A stretch of 9,506 nucleotides of DNA from JBAWAP01 sp049589355 (GTDB taxonomy: Bacteria; Chloroflexota; Anaerolineae; VGOG01): the NCBI GenBank assembly GCA_049589355.1, contig JBAWAP010000162.1, positions 1 through 9,506 of the forward strand. The letters are read 5' to 3'. Under the pieces are notes generated by a model. The model was not told where the DNA came from, did not search any database, and saw nothing but the letters and a program-made list of their open reading frames with translations. Below, in pieces: positions 1-5,633 of the stretch. Position numbers and translations under genes: made by a program. The first letter of the stretch is position 1; every line of letters starts with the position of its first letter.

Positions 1-2
1 TG

Positions 3-281
3 GTTGGGGGTGGGCTGGGTGGGGGTGGGCACAAGCGCTACATCGAGGTAAAAGCGCGGGCCGGAGTGGGGCCGGTGGCGCTGACTCAAAACGAATGGTT
101 CAAGGCTGGCCGCTTCAACACCGACTACTACCTGTACGTGGTCCTCAACGCCGCCACGCAGCCTGACCTGTACATCATCCAGGACCCGGCGGCCAACCTT
201 CAGCCCGAGGAGTGGGTGGAGGTGCGCTACCTGGTGGGAGTGGAGGAGATCGTGGGGCACGGACAGGTGGTCCATCCCTGA
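3..281 (+). CDS. C-terminal part of a DUF3883-domain protein, probably the locus helicase (5' end outside window)
   Basis: The frame is open from the left edge to the TGA at 279-281, so the GTG at 66 is not the true start. The visible 92 residues hold a glycine-rich stretch (VGGGLGGGGHK), then RYIEVKARAG, GPVALTQNEW and YYLYVVLNAA. This is the IEVKgr...gpv.lT.nEw...dYwLYVV signature of DUF3883 (PF13020-like), a domain with a restriction-endonuclease-like look (E-V-K). DUF3883 most often forms the C-terminal tail of large SNF2/DEAD-type helicases in defence islands. With the DUF1156 and DUF499 genes downstream, that makes a helicase the best guess for the missing part. The helicase domains themselves are not in the window. 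A stand-alone DUF3883 protein or another fusion is possible. The domain call is secure; the helicase identity is inference. Confidence 0.8.
   Translation, partial: VGGGLGGGGHKRYIEVKARAGVGPVALTQNEWFKAGRFNTDYYLYVVLNAATQPDLYIIQDPAANLQPEEWVEVRYLVGVEEIVGHGQVVHP
6..29 (+). other. G-quadruplex-type motif encoding a Gly linker
   Basis: Five runs of three to five G are separated by one or two bases: 6-10, 12-14, 17-19, 21-25 and 27-29. This satisfies the usual G3+N1-7 four-run rule on the + (coding) strand. It lies inside the DUF3883-protein gene, where it encodes GGGLGGGG. Whether it folds or matters is unknown; it may simply be a slippage-prone Gly-codon tract. Confidence 0.5.
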
Positions 282-427
282 TGCCTCCGTAGCCATCCGT
301 TGGAGCGTAGTTTGCATTTAGGGCAGAAAGTGATAATAACTCGTGTTGCATTATCATTTGTGCAAACAAGAGCTAGATTGCCAAAGAAACATCGACTAGG
401 GCTAACGATTAGGAAGGAGGAGGGACT
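282..427 (+). promoter_or_regulatory. 146-bp intergenic leader with nested dyad; possible promoter of the ATPase-methylase operon
   Basis: This gap is clearly AT-richer than the flanking genes. It contains two nested inverted repeats: TTTGCA (311-316) with TGCAAA (361-366), and TGATAAT (331-337) with ATTATCA (350-356). A weak promoter can be proposed with TTGCAT (312-317) as -35 and TAATAA (334-339) as -10, spacer 16, which would place the inner dyad over the -10 like an operator. A strong Shine-Dalgarno tract (GGAGG at 416-420 within AGGAAGGAGGAGGG) lies 7 bases before the ATG at 428. No T-tract terminator for the upstream gene is visible. The dyad is seen directly; the promoter and operator roles are inference. 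Confidence 0.35.
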
Positions 428-2206
428 ATGCTAACCAAGATGATTATCCGTAACTTCAAGCGATTCAAGGAAATAGAGGTGGAGTTGGGTAGCTTAGTTG
501 TGCTGATTGGTCCCAACAATTCAGGCAAGACCGCCGCTTTGCAGGCCCTTGCCCTGTGGGATGTGGGCGTGAAGCGGTGGGTGGAGAAGCGAGGAATTGG
601 CGAAAAGGCACCGAGAAGTCGTCCCGGCGTAACGATCAACCGGCGGGACCTCATCGCTATACCTGTGCCTCACGCGAATCTCCTGTGGCGCAACCTCCAC
701 GTGCGGGACGTTCAGCGCGCTGACAACAAGCCTCGCACCCAAAACGTTCGGGTTGACATCATCGTAGAAGGTGTCACAGAGGGGCGATCATGGACCTGTG
801 GGATGGAGTTCGACTATGCTAATGAAGAATCCATCTACTGCCGACCCCTTCGCCTTTCCGAAGACCGGAACCCAGAGCGGATGCCGTTGCCCGAAGAGGC
901 AACAAGGGTGCAAATCGCCTACCTGCCCCCGATGTCCGGTCTGGCGGCTAACGAAACCCGGCTAGATCCCGGTGCCATTAACGTCCGCATTGGCGAAGGA
1001 CGGACTGCTGAGGTCTTGCGGAATCTGTGCTATCGGCTGATGGAGGGTCAGGCACTGAGCCACCGATGGGAGATACTCCAAGATCACATCCGTGAACTCT
1101 TTGGCGTGACCCTGGAGACACCCCAATACATCCCCGAACGGGGAGAGGTCACGATGGCGTACCGCGATCTCTCTGGAGTCCGTCTGGATCTTTCCTCCTC
1201 TGGCCGGGGCCTGCAACAGGTGCTGCTCCTGCTGGCCCATCTGTATGCTCATCCCACGTCCGTGCTGCTTCTGGACGAGCCCGACGCCCATTTGGAGATC
1301 CTCCGTCAGCGCCAGATATATCACCTGCTTACTGAGGTGGCCCGGAGACAAGGAGGGCAGATTATCGCGGCTAGCCATTCCGAGGTGGTGCTGAACGAGG
1401 CAGCCGACCGAGACGTCGTAATCGCCTTTGTGGGCAAACCACATCGCATTGACGACCGGGGCAGCCAGCTCCTCAAGGCGCTCAAGGAGATCGGTTACGA
1501 CCAGTATTACCAGGCCGAACAGACCGGATGGGTGCTCTACCTGGAAGGCTCCACCGACCTGGCGATCCTCAAAGCTTTTGCCGAAACTCTGGGGCATCCG
1601 GCCGCAAGATATCTAGAGCGGCCCTTCGTCCACTATGTCGGCAATCAGCCCACCAAGGCCCAAAGCCACTTCTACGGTCTTCGCGAAGCCAGGGGAAATC
1701 TGGTCGGCATCGCCATCTATGATCGGTTGACACAAGAGCTGCAACCAAATGGGTCCCTACGGGAACTGATGTGGCGGCGATGCGAGATCGAGAACTACTT
1801 GTGCTATCCTGAGGTTCTGCTGGCCTATGCCGCAGCAGTGGAGGAAGGTGAGACGGCTGGCCCCTTGTTTGCCCAGATTGCCCGCGCCGAACGCGAACGA
1901 CGCCGGGAGGTGATGGAGGCATGTATCCAAGACCTAGTACTCCCTGTCGCCTTGCGCGATCTCCAGGACCGCTGGTGGTGGGAGGTGAAAGCCAGCGACG
2001 ACTTCCTGGACCGTCTCTTCGAGACGTACTTCGAGCGACTCGACCTCCCCAATCTGATGCGTAAATCCGACTACCATCTCCTCGCTCGGCTGGTCCCCAG
2101 GGACATGGTAGACGAGGAAGTGAGGCAAAAGCTGGATGCCGTAATGGAGGTGGCCGAATCCGCCCAGCCTCTTCAGGAGGAAGAGCAGACCGAGGAGACA
2201 CCATGA
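428..2206 (+). CDS. OLD-like ATPase: ABC-type AAA ATPase with C-terminal TOPRIM-like region
   Basis: The protein has 592 residues. The N-terminus MLTKMIIRNFKRFKE is the usual opening of RecF/OLD-type ATPases. Walker A is GPNNSGKT (28-35), an ABC-signature-like LSSSGR lies at 255-260, Walker B is VLLLDEPD (279-286) and the H-switch is H317 in AASHSE. After the ATPase domain comes a TOPRIM-like segment: LEGSTD (372-377, Glu373 and Asp377), IAIYDRL (428-434) and EIENYL (453-458). This resembles OLD-family and DUF4435-type nucleases, which couple ATP binding to DNA or RNA cleavage in phage defence (OLD, Gabija GajA, retron ATPases). The usual DxD of TOPRIM reads D432-R-L here, so the second Asp is missing and cleavage activity is uncertain. 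The ATG is set by the GGAGG at 416-420. The gene overlaps the methylase start by ATGA (2203-2206), implying translational coupling. It is an embedded extra gene rather than a core part of the helicase-methylase-ATPase locus. The ATPase call is firm; the TOPRIM call is probable. Confidence 0.85.
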   Translation: MLTKMIIRNFKRFKEIEVELGSLVVLIGPNNSGKTAALQALALWDVGVKRWVEKRGIGEKAPRSRPGVTINRRDLIAIPVPHANLLWRNLHVRDVQRADNKPRTQNVRVDIIVEGVTEGRSWTCGMEFDYANEESIYCRPLRLSEDRNPERMPLPEEATRVQIAYLPPMSGLAANETRLDPGAINVRIGEGRTAEVLRNLCYRLMEGQALSHRWEILQDHIRELFGVTLETPQYIPERGEVTMAYRDLSGVRLDLSSSGRGLQQVLLLLAHLYAHPTSVLLLDEPDAHLEILRQRQIYHLLTEVARRQGGQIIAASHSEVVLNEAADRDVVIAFVGKPHRIDDRGSQLLKALKEIGYDQYYQAEQTGWVLYLEGSTDLAILKAFAETLGHPAARYLERPFVHYVGNQPTKAQSHFYGLREARGNLVGIAIYDRLTQELQPNGSLRELMWRRCEIENYLCYPEVLLAYAAAVEEGETAGPLFAQIARAERERRREVMEACIQDLVLPVALRDLQDRWWWEVKASDDFLDRLFETYFERLDLPNLMRKSDYHLLARLVPRDMVDEEVRQKLDAVMEVAESAQPLQEEEQTEETP

Positions 2207-5037
2207 CCGACCGCCGTTTTATCGAGGAATCCTTCCCCGTCAAAGAGGTGAGCGCGATTTCGGCCAGGGAGAAGAACATCCGCCACGGCCACATCTCCAC
2301 GCTGCACATCTGGTGGGCGCGGCGCCCCCTGGCCTCCTCCCGCGCCACCGCCTACGCTGCCCTCACCCCCGCTACTGACGACATCACCGAGTGGCAGCGG
2401 CGGCGGGACTTCATCGTGGAACTGAGCAAGTGGGAGAACTCCCTCAACCCCCACCTGTTGGAACGGGCGCGTCGGGACATTCTGGAGGCCAGCGGCGGCA
2501 AGCCCCCACGCGTGCTAGACCCCTTCGCTGGCGGCGGGGCCATCCCGTTGGAGGCGTTGCGCCTGGGCTGCGAGACCTACGCCAGCGACTACAACCCTGT
2601 GGCCGTCCTCATCCTCAAGGCCACGCTGGAATATCCCCAGAAGTTTGGCCGACCGGTGGAACGAGAGGAGACAAGCGATCTCTTTGGTGGGCTGGTGACG
2701 GAGAAGCGCACCGTCAACCCTCTCCTGGAAGCAGTGAAGAAGTGGGGAGACTGGGTGCTGGAGGAGGCGCGGAGGGAGTTGGCCCGCTTCTACCCTTCCG
2801 ACCCCGACGGCTCTATCCCCGTGGGCTACATCTGGGCGCGGACCATCCCCTGCCAGAACCCCGCCTGCGGCGCCGAGATTCCCCTGATGCGCCAGTTCTG
2901 GCTGGCGAAGAAGGCGAAGAAGAAGGTGTCGCTGTGGATGGATAGGACACGGATCAACACGGGTGCGACGGATCAACACAGATTATCTGAAGAAATCCGT
3001 GCGAATCCGTCCGATCCGCATTCATCCGTGTGCCATTTCCACATCGTCGGCGACGGCTACGACCCCTGGCCCGAGGGCTTCGACCCCGACCAGGGCACCG
3101 TCTCCCGCGCCGTGGCCACCTGCCCGGTCTGCGGGGCGGTGGTGGACGCCAAGACCACCCGCCGCCTTTTCCAGGAGGGCCAGGCCGGGCAGCGGATGGT
3201 GGCCGTGGTACTGACTCACCCCAAGCGCAAGGGGAAACACTACCGCGTGGCGACCGAGGCCGACGAGCAGGTCTACCACCAGGCTGCGGAGGCCCTGCAG
3301 GCCAAGCGGGAGCGGCTGATGCTGGAGTGGGGGATGGACCCTGTGCCGGATGAGCTGTTGCCCAAGGAGAGAGCGCGGGGGTTTTCCGGGTTTCGAGTCC
3401 TACTTTATGGGATGAAGAGGTGGGGTGACTTGTTCAATGCCCGCCAGCAACTGGCCCTCATCACCTTCGCCAAAAAGGTGCGCCAGGCCCATGAGCGGAT
3501 GGTTGCGGAAGGATATGAGTCGGAGTTCGCCAAAGTCGTGACGACGTACCTAGCGCTGGCGACAAGTCGTCTTGCTGACCGCAACTCAGTTCTGTGTAGG
3601 GTAATTCCGCAAACAGAGGCGATTGGCTTCACTTTTGCCCGTCAGGCGTTGCCTATGCTCTGGGACTACATCGAAATGTCGCCTCTTGAACATCCAAGTG
3701 GGTGGAGGGCTTTGATTGCAGATTCTTTAACGGTTGTCTTCTCTTGTTTTCAAATCCCAAACCCAGATGTGATCGTTCCCACCGTCGCCCAAGCTTCTGC
3801 CATCCAACTCCCCTACTCTGACGCCTACTTCGATGCCATCTTCACAGACCCGCCATACTATGATAATGTGGCCTATGCTGATTTGGCAGATTTCTTCTAC
3901 GTTTGGCTCAAACGCAGTGTTGGTCATCTTTATCCCGAACTCTTCTCAACTCCTCTAACGCCAAAGGCAAACGAAATCATTCAGGATCCTGCTCGAGGGA
4001 AAAATGGGACATTTTTCGAGACACATCTGACACGTGCTTTTCAGGAGGTTCAGCGGGTGTTGCGCCCCGGGGGTATCGCCGTCATCGTCTATGCCCACAA
4101 GTCCACCGCTGGCTGGGAGACGGTCATCAACGCTTTGCTGGACTCTGGTCTGGTTGTGAGTGGCTCCTGGCCGCTCCACACTGAGATGAGAGCCCGGCTC
4201 GTCGCTCAAGAGACGGCTTCGTTGGCTTCGTCCATCTACATCGTCGCCCGCAAGCCTGTCCTGAGCGTAGTCGAAGGAATGGCCCGCCAACCCACCGGGT
4301 TCTACAACGAGGTGCGGGAGGAGCTGCGTCGCCACCTGGACGCCAAGTTGCACCGCCTCTGGGAGGAGGGCATCGGCGGGGCGGACTTCTTCATCGCCGC
4401 CATCGGCTCGGCCATCGAGGTCTTCGGGAAATACGAACAGGTGATGGACTACGAGGGCAACGTCATCCGCGCCGACCGCCTGCTGGAGGACGTGCGCACT
4501 ATCGCCACCGACTACGCCGTGCGCCAGATCCTGCGCGACCTGCCTGCCGGCAGGCACGGCGGCTTCGTTGGCGAGGTCAGCGACCTGACCCGCCTGTACG
4601 TCCTCTGGCGCTGGAACTACGGAGAGGCACGGGTGCCCTTCGACGAGGCCCGCAAGCTGGCCCAGTCCTGCGGCGTGGACCTGGCCCGGGAGTGGGGGCG
4701 AGGCGACTTCGTCCGCAAAGAGAAGGAGTTCATGCGTCTTCTGGGACCTCAGCAGCGCAAGCTGGACGACCTGGAGGACGCCCGCGAAATGATAGACGTG
4801 CTGCACCGCGTGTTGCTCCTGTGGGAGAAGGGGCGGCGGGAGGAGATGGTGCAGGCCCTGGCGGCCAGCGGCTACGGCCGCAGCGAAGCCTTCTACCGCG
4901 TCGCCCAGGCCGTCTCCGAGACCCTGCCCAACGAGAGCAAGGAGAAGAAACTGCTGGACGGCTTCCTAGCCGGCCGCGAGCGGGTGCGGGAGGAAGTGTG
5001 GAAGGTCGGGCAGCAGAGAAGATTGTGGGAGGAATAG
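2203..5037 (+). CDS. DUF1156-domain adenine-type DNA methyltransferase with Zn-ribbon (COG1743-like)
   Basis: The protein has 944 residues. The N-terminus (residues 5-52: RFIEESFPVKEVSAISAREK, then HGHISTLHIWWARRPLASSR) is the diagnostic DUF1156 domain. The SAM-binding motif I is VLDPFAGGGAIPLEALRLG (104-122). The catalytic motif IV is DPPY (549-552, followed by YDN), typical of amino-group (N6-adenine or N4-cytosine) methylases. Cys pairs at 217/222 and 307/310 form a Zn-ribbon-like insertion. The late motif VLRPGGIAVIVYAHKS (619-634) is the usual strand after motif IV. In defence islands this family pairs with a DUF499 ATPase and a helicase, and is thought to modify host DNA. Oddities: residues 247-278 are translated dispersed repeat, residues 685-692 (PVLSVVEG) are a second repeat, a 16-bp palindrome lies near residue 780, and bases ~3540-4040 have much lower GC than both flanks. 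Despite these the frame is intact. The start overlaps the upstream stop; GAGGAG precedes it. Confidence 0.93.
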   Translation: MTDRRFIEESFPVKEVSAISAREKNIRHGHISTLHIWWARRPLASSRATAYAALTPATDDITEWQRRRDFIVELSKWENSLNPHLLERARRDILEASGGKPPRVLDPFAGGGAIPLEALRLGCETYASDYNPVAVLILKATLEYPQKFGRPVEREETSDLFGGLVTEKRTVNPLLEAVKKWGDWVLEEARRELARFYPSDPDGSIPVGYIWARTIPCQNPACGAEIPLMRQFWLAKKAKKKVSLWMDRTRINTGATDQHRLSEEIRANPSDPHSSVCHFHIVGDGYDPWPEGFDPDQGTVSRAVATCPVCGAVVDAKTTRRLFQEGQAGQRMVAVVLTHPKRKGKHYRVATEADEQVYHQAAEALQAKRERLMLEWGMDPVPDELLPKERARGFSGFRVLLYGMKRWGDLFNARQQLALITFAKKVRQAHERMVAEGYESEFAKVVTTYLALATSRLADRNSVLCRVIPQTEAIGFTFARQALPMLWDYIEMSPLEHPSGWRALIADSLTVVFSCFQIPNPDVIVPTVAQASAIQLPYSDAYFDAIFTDPPYYDNVAYADLADFFYVWLKRSVGHLYPELFSTPLTPKANEIIQDPARGKNGTFFETHLTRAFQEVQRVLRPGGIAVIVYAHKSTAGWETVINALLDSGLVVSGSWPLHTEMRARLVAQETASLASSIYIVARKPVLSVVEGMARQPTGFYNEVREELRRHLDAKLHRLWEEGIGGADFFIAAIGSAIEVFGKYEQVMDYEGNVIRADRLLEDVRTIATDYAVRQILRDLPAGRHGGFVGEVSDLTRLYVLWRWNYGEARVPFDEARKLAQSCGVDLAREWGRGDFVRKEKEFMRLLGPQQRKLDDLEDAREMIDVLHRVLLLWEKGRREEMVQALAASGYGRSEAFYRVAQAVSETLPNESKEKKLLDGFLAGRERVREEVWKVGQQRRLWEE
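2942..3036 (+). repeat. Palindrome-ended dispersed repeat, copy A, inside the methylase reading frame
   Basis: This 95-bp copy starts ATAGGACACGGAT (2942-2954) and ends ATCCGTGTGCCAT (3024-3036); 11 of 13 end positions are complementary. It carries the core CACAGATTA (2977-2985), and the right half has ATCCGT/ATCCGC units starting at 2995, 3005, 3014 and 3024. It shares ends, core and orientation with the copies at 5034 and 5520. The surrounding methylase frame reads straight through it (D247 to H278) with no stop, between the two Cys pairs. Its identity as the same repeat family is directly visible; that it was inserted into an older gene is inference. Confidence 0.9.
3540..4040. other. Low-GC segment within the methylase gene
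   Basis: Sampled 60-base blocks at 3721, 3841 and 3961 are 42-45% GC, and the block at 3601 is 53%. Blocks further on in the same gene (4381, 4561) are 60-65%. Codons change too, with many T/A-ending codons here and mostly C/G-ending ones outside. The segment encodes roughly residues 446-612, including DPPY. This looks like a recombined allele segment. Edges are approximate, and the counts are by eye from a few blocks. Confidence 0.5.
4255..4278 (+). repeat. Short dispersed repeat (LSVVEG/FDYAQDR type) in frame in the methylase
   Basis: The 24 bases begin CCTGTCCTGAGCGTAGTCGA and add exactly eight codons (PVLSVVEG, residues 685-692) after the conserved SSIYIVARK strand. The complement, read as TTCGACTACGCTCAGGACAG, is a sequence I recall as a common dispersed repeat in Chloroflexota and other environmental genomes. 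It is known for the spurious peptides LSVVEG and FDYAQDR that it creates in annotated proteins. Its repeat status rests on recall, since only one copy lies in this window. Confidence 0.65.
4541..4556. repeat. Perfect 16-bp palindrome in the methylase gene
   Basis: TGCCTGCCGGCAGGCA is fully self-complementary and encodes most of LPAGRHG in a stretch just before the conserved LTRLYVLWRWNYG. It may be another small dispersed palindrome captured in frame, or chance in GC-rich codons. Only one copy is in the window. Confidence 0.45.
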
Positions 5038-5131
5038 AACACGGATGACACGGATGAGACGGATTTTCACAGATTAACAAAAAGAAAAAAATCCGCGTCA
5101 ATCCGTACAATCCGTCAAATCCGTGTCCTAT
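5034..5131 (+). repeat. Palindrome-ended dispersed repeat, copy B, between methylase and GxxExxY gene
   Basis: This 98-bp copy has left end ATAGAACACGGAT (5034-5046) and right end ATCCGTGTCCTAT (5119-5131), complementary at 12 of 13 positions. The core CACAGATTA is at 5068-5076, and an A-rich middle follows. ATCCGT-type units start at 5091, 5101, 5110 and 5119. The TAG inside the left end is the methylase stop codon (5035-5037). The right end stops a few bases before the Shine-Dalgarno AAAGGAGG of the next gene. In mRNA the ends could pair into a long stem. Confidence 0.92.
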
Positions 5132-5145
5132 TCAAAGGAGGCGAG

Positions 5146-5523
5146 ATGCTACACGAGGAAATCACGGGGGCGATTATCAAGGCTTTCTACATGGTGTACA
5201 ACACCCTGGGCTATGGCTTCCTGGAGAAGGTCTATGAGAACGCCCTGGTCCACGAGTTGACCAAACTTGGGCTCAAGGTTTGTCAGCAAATGCCTATCAA
5301 GGTGTACTACGCCGGTCAGCTCGTAGGAGAGTACTTTGCCGATCTGGTGGTAGAGGGTTGCGTCATTGTGGAAATAAAGGCCGCCGAGAGCCTGCGCCCG
5401 GAGCACGCTGCGCAGCTTCTCAACTACCTCAAGGCCACCGAGATCGAAGTGGGGCTTCTGCTCAACTTCGGCCCCAAGCCGGAATTCACCCGCAAGATCT
5501 TCACGAATGACCGGAAGAAATAG
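5146..5523 (+). CDS. GxxExxY protein, PD-(D/E)XK nuclease-like
   Basis: The 125 residues match the GxxExxY family (TIGR04256) in length and motifs: G24-FL-E27-KV-Y30, then D66 in YFADLVVE, E76-I-K78 in VIVEIKA, Q90 in AAQLLNYL, and the usual tail NFGPKPEFTRKIFTNDRK. D66, E76, K78 and Q90 fit a PD-(D/E)XK nuclease fold (PDDEXK_3-like), so a small DNA nuclease is likely. The family's role is not established. The ATG at 5146 is preceded by AAAGGAGG (5134-5141). Both sides carry the palindromic repeat: copy B ends 14 bases upstream, and the stop TAG (5521-5523) lies inside the left end of copy C. It probably shares the operon transcript. It could be a passenger, or the nuclease could act on its own repeats; neither is shown. 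Confidence 0.92.
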   Translation: MLHEEITGAIIKAFYMVYNTLGYGFLEKVYENALVHELTKLGLKVCQQMPIKVYYAGQLVGEYFADLVVEGCVIVEIKAAESLRPEHAAQLLNYLKATEIEVGLLLNFGPKPEFTRKIFTNDRKK

Positions 5524-5619
5524 GACACGGATGCACACAGATTAAACAGGTTTACACGGATGAAGAATCACTTAAAAATCCGTGAAAATCCGTCGCATCC
5601 GTGCAAATCCGTGTCCTAT
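5520..5619 (+). repeat. Palindrome-ended dispersed repeat, copy C, between GxxExxY gene and DUF499 gene
   Basis: This is the best-preserved copy, 100 bp, with perfect 13-bp inverted ends: ATAGGACACGGAT (5520-5532) and ATCCGTGTCCTAT (5607-5619). GCAC (5533-5536) can extend the stem by pairing with GTGC (5601-5604) across a two-base bulge. The core CACAGATTA is at 5536-5544. ATCCGT units start at 5578, 5588, 5597 and 5607, a 10-9-10 spacing. The left end contains the stop codon of the GxxExxY gene, and the right end is directly followed by the AGGAGGT that serves the DUF499 gene. Confidence 0.94.
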
Positions 5620-5633
5620 CAGGAGGTAAAACC

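Larger units (their letters stand above)
5034..5619 (+). mobile_element. Candidate repeat-bounded cassette carrying the GxxExxY gene
   Basis: A 586-bp unit consists of repeat copy B, the GxxExxY gene and repeat copy C, with both copies in the same orientation. It sits between the methylase and the DUF499 ATPase, which are direct neighbours in many related loci. The repeat ends abut the stop codons on the left and the Shine-Dalgarno sites on the right, so the unit fits between genes without damaging either. No transposase is present and no target-site duplication can be seen. Calling it mobile is inference from its bracketed structure and from the solo copy in the methylase gene. Confidence 0.4.

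Noticed and set aside
66..281. GTG at 66 as start of a complete 71-residue gene
   Set aside because: The frame is open to the window edge and the domain motif RYIEVKARAG begins upstream of 66.
3022..3353. Overlapping + and - frames across the methylase Zn-ribbon region as separate genes or a frameshift
   Set aside because: The methylase frame is continuous on both sides of the inserted repeat, with conserved motifs before and after; no frameshift is needed.
5034..5619. CRISPR-like array, because of many short ATCCGT repeats
   Set aside because: The units are 6 bases with 3-4 base gaps inside a ~100-bp palindrome-ended element. There are no 25-40 bp repeats with equal-length spacers and no cas genes.
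5601..5633. GTG at 5601 as start of the DUF499 protein
   Set aside because: It lies inside repeat copy C with no ribosome site. The ATG at 5634 has AGGAGGT at the right distance and begins the conserved N-terminus.
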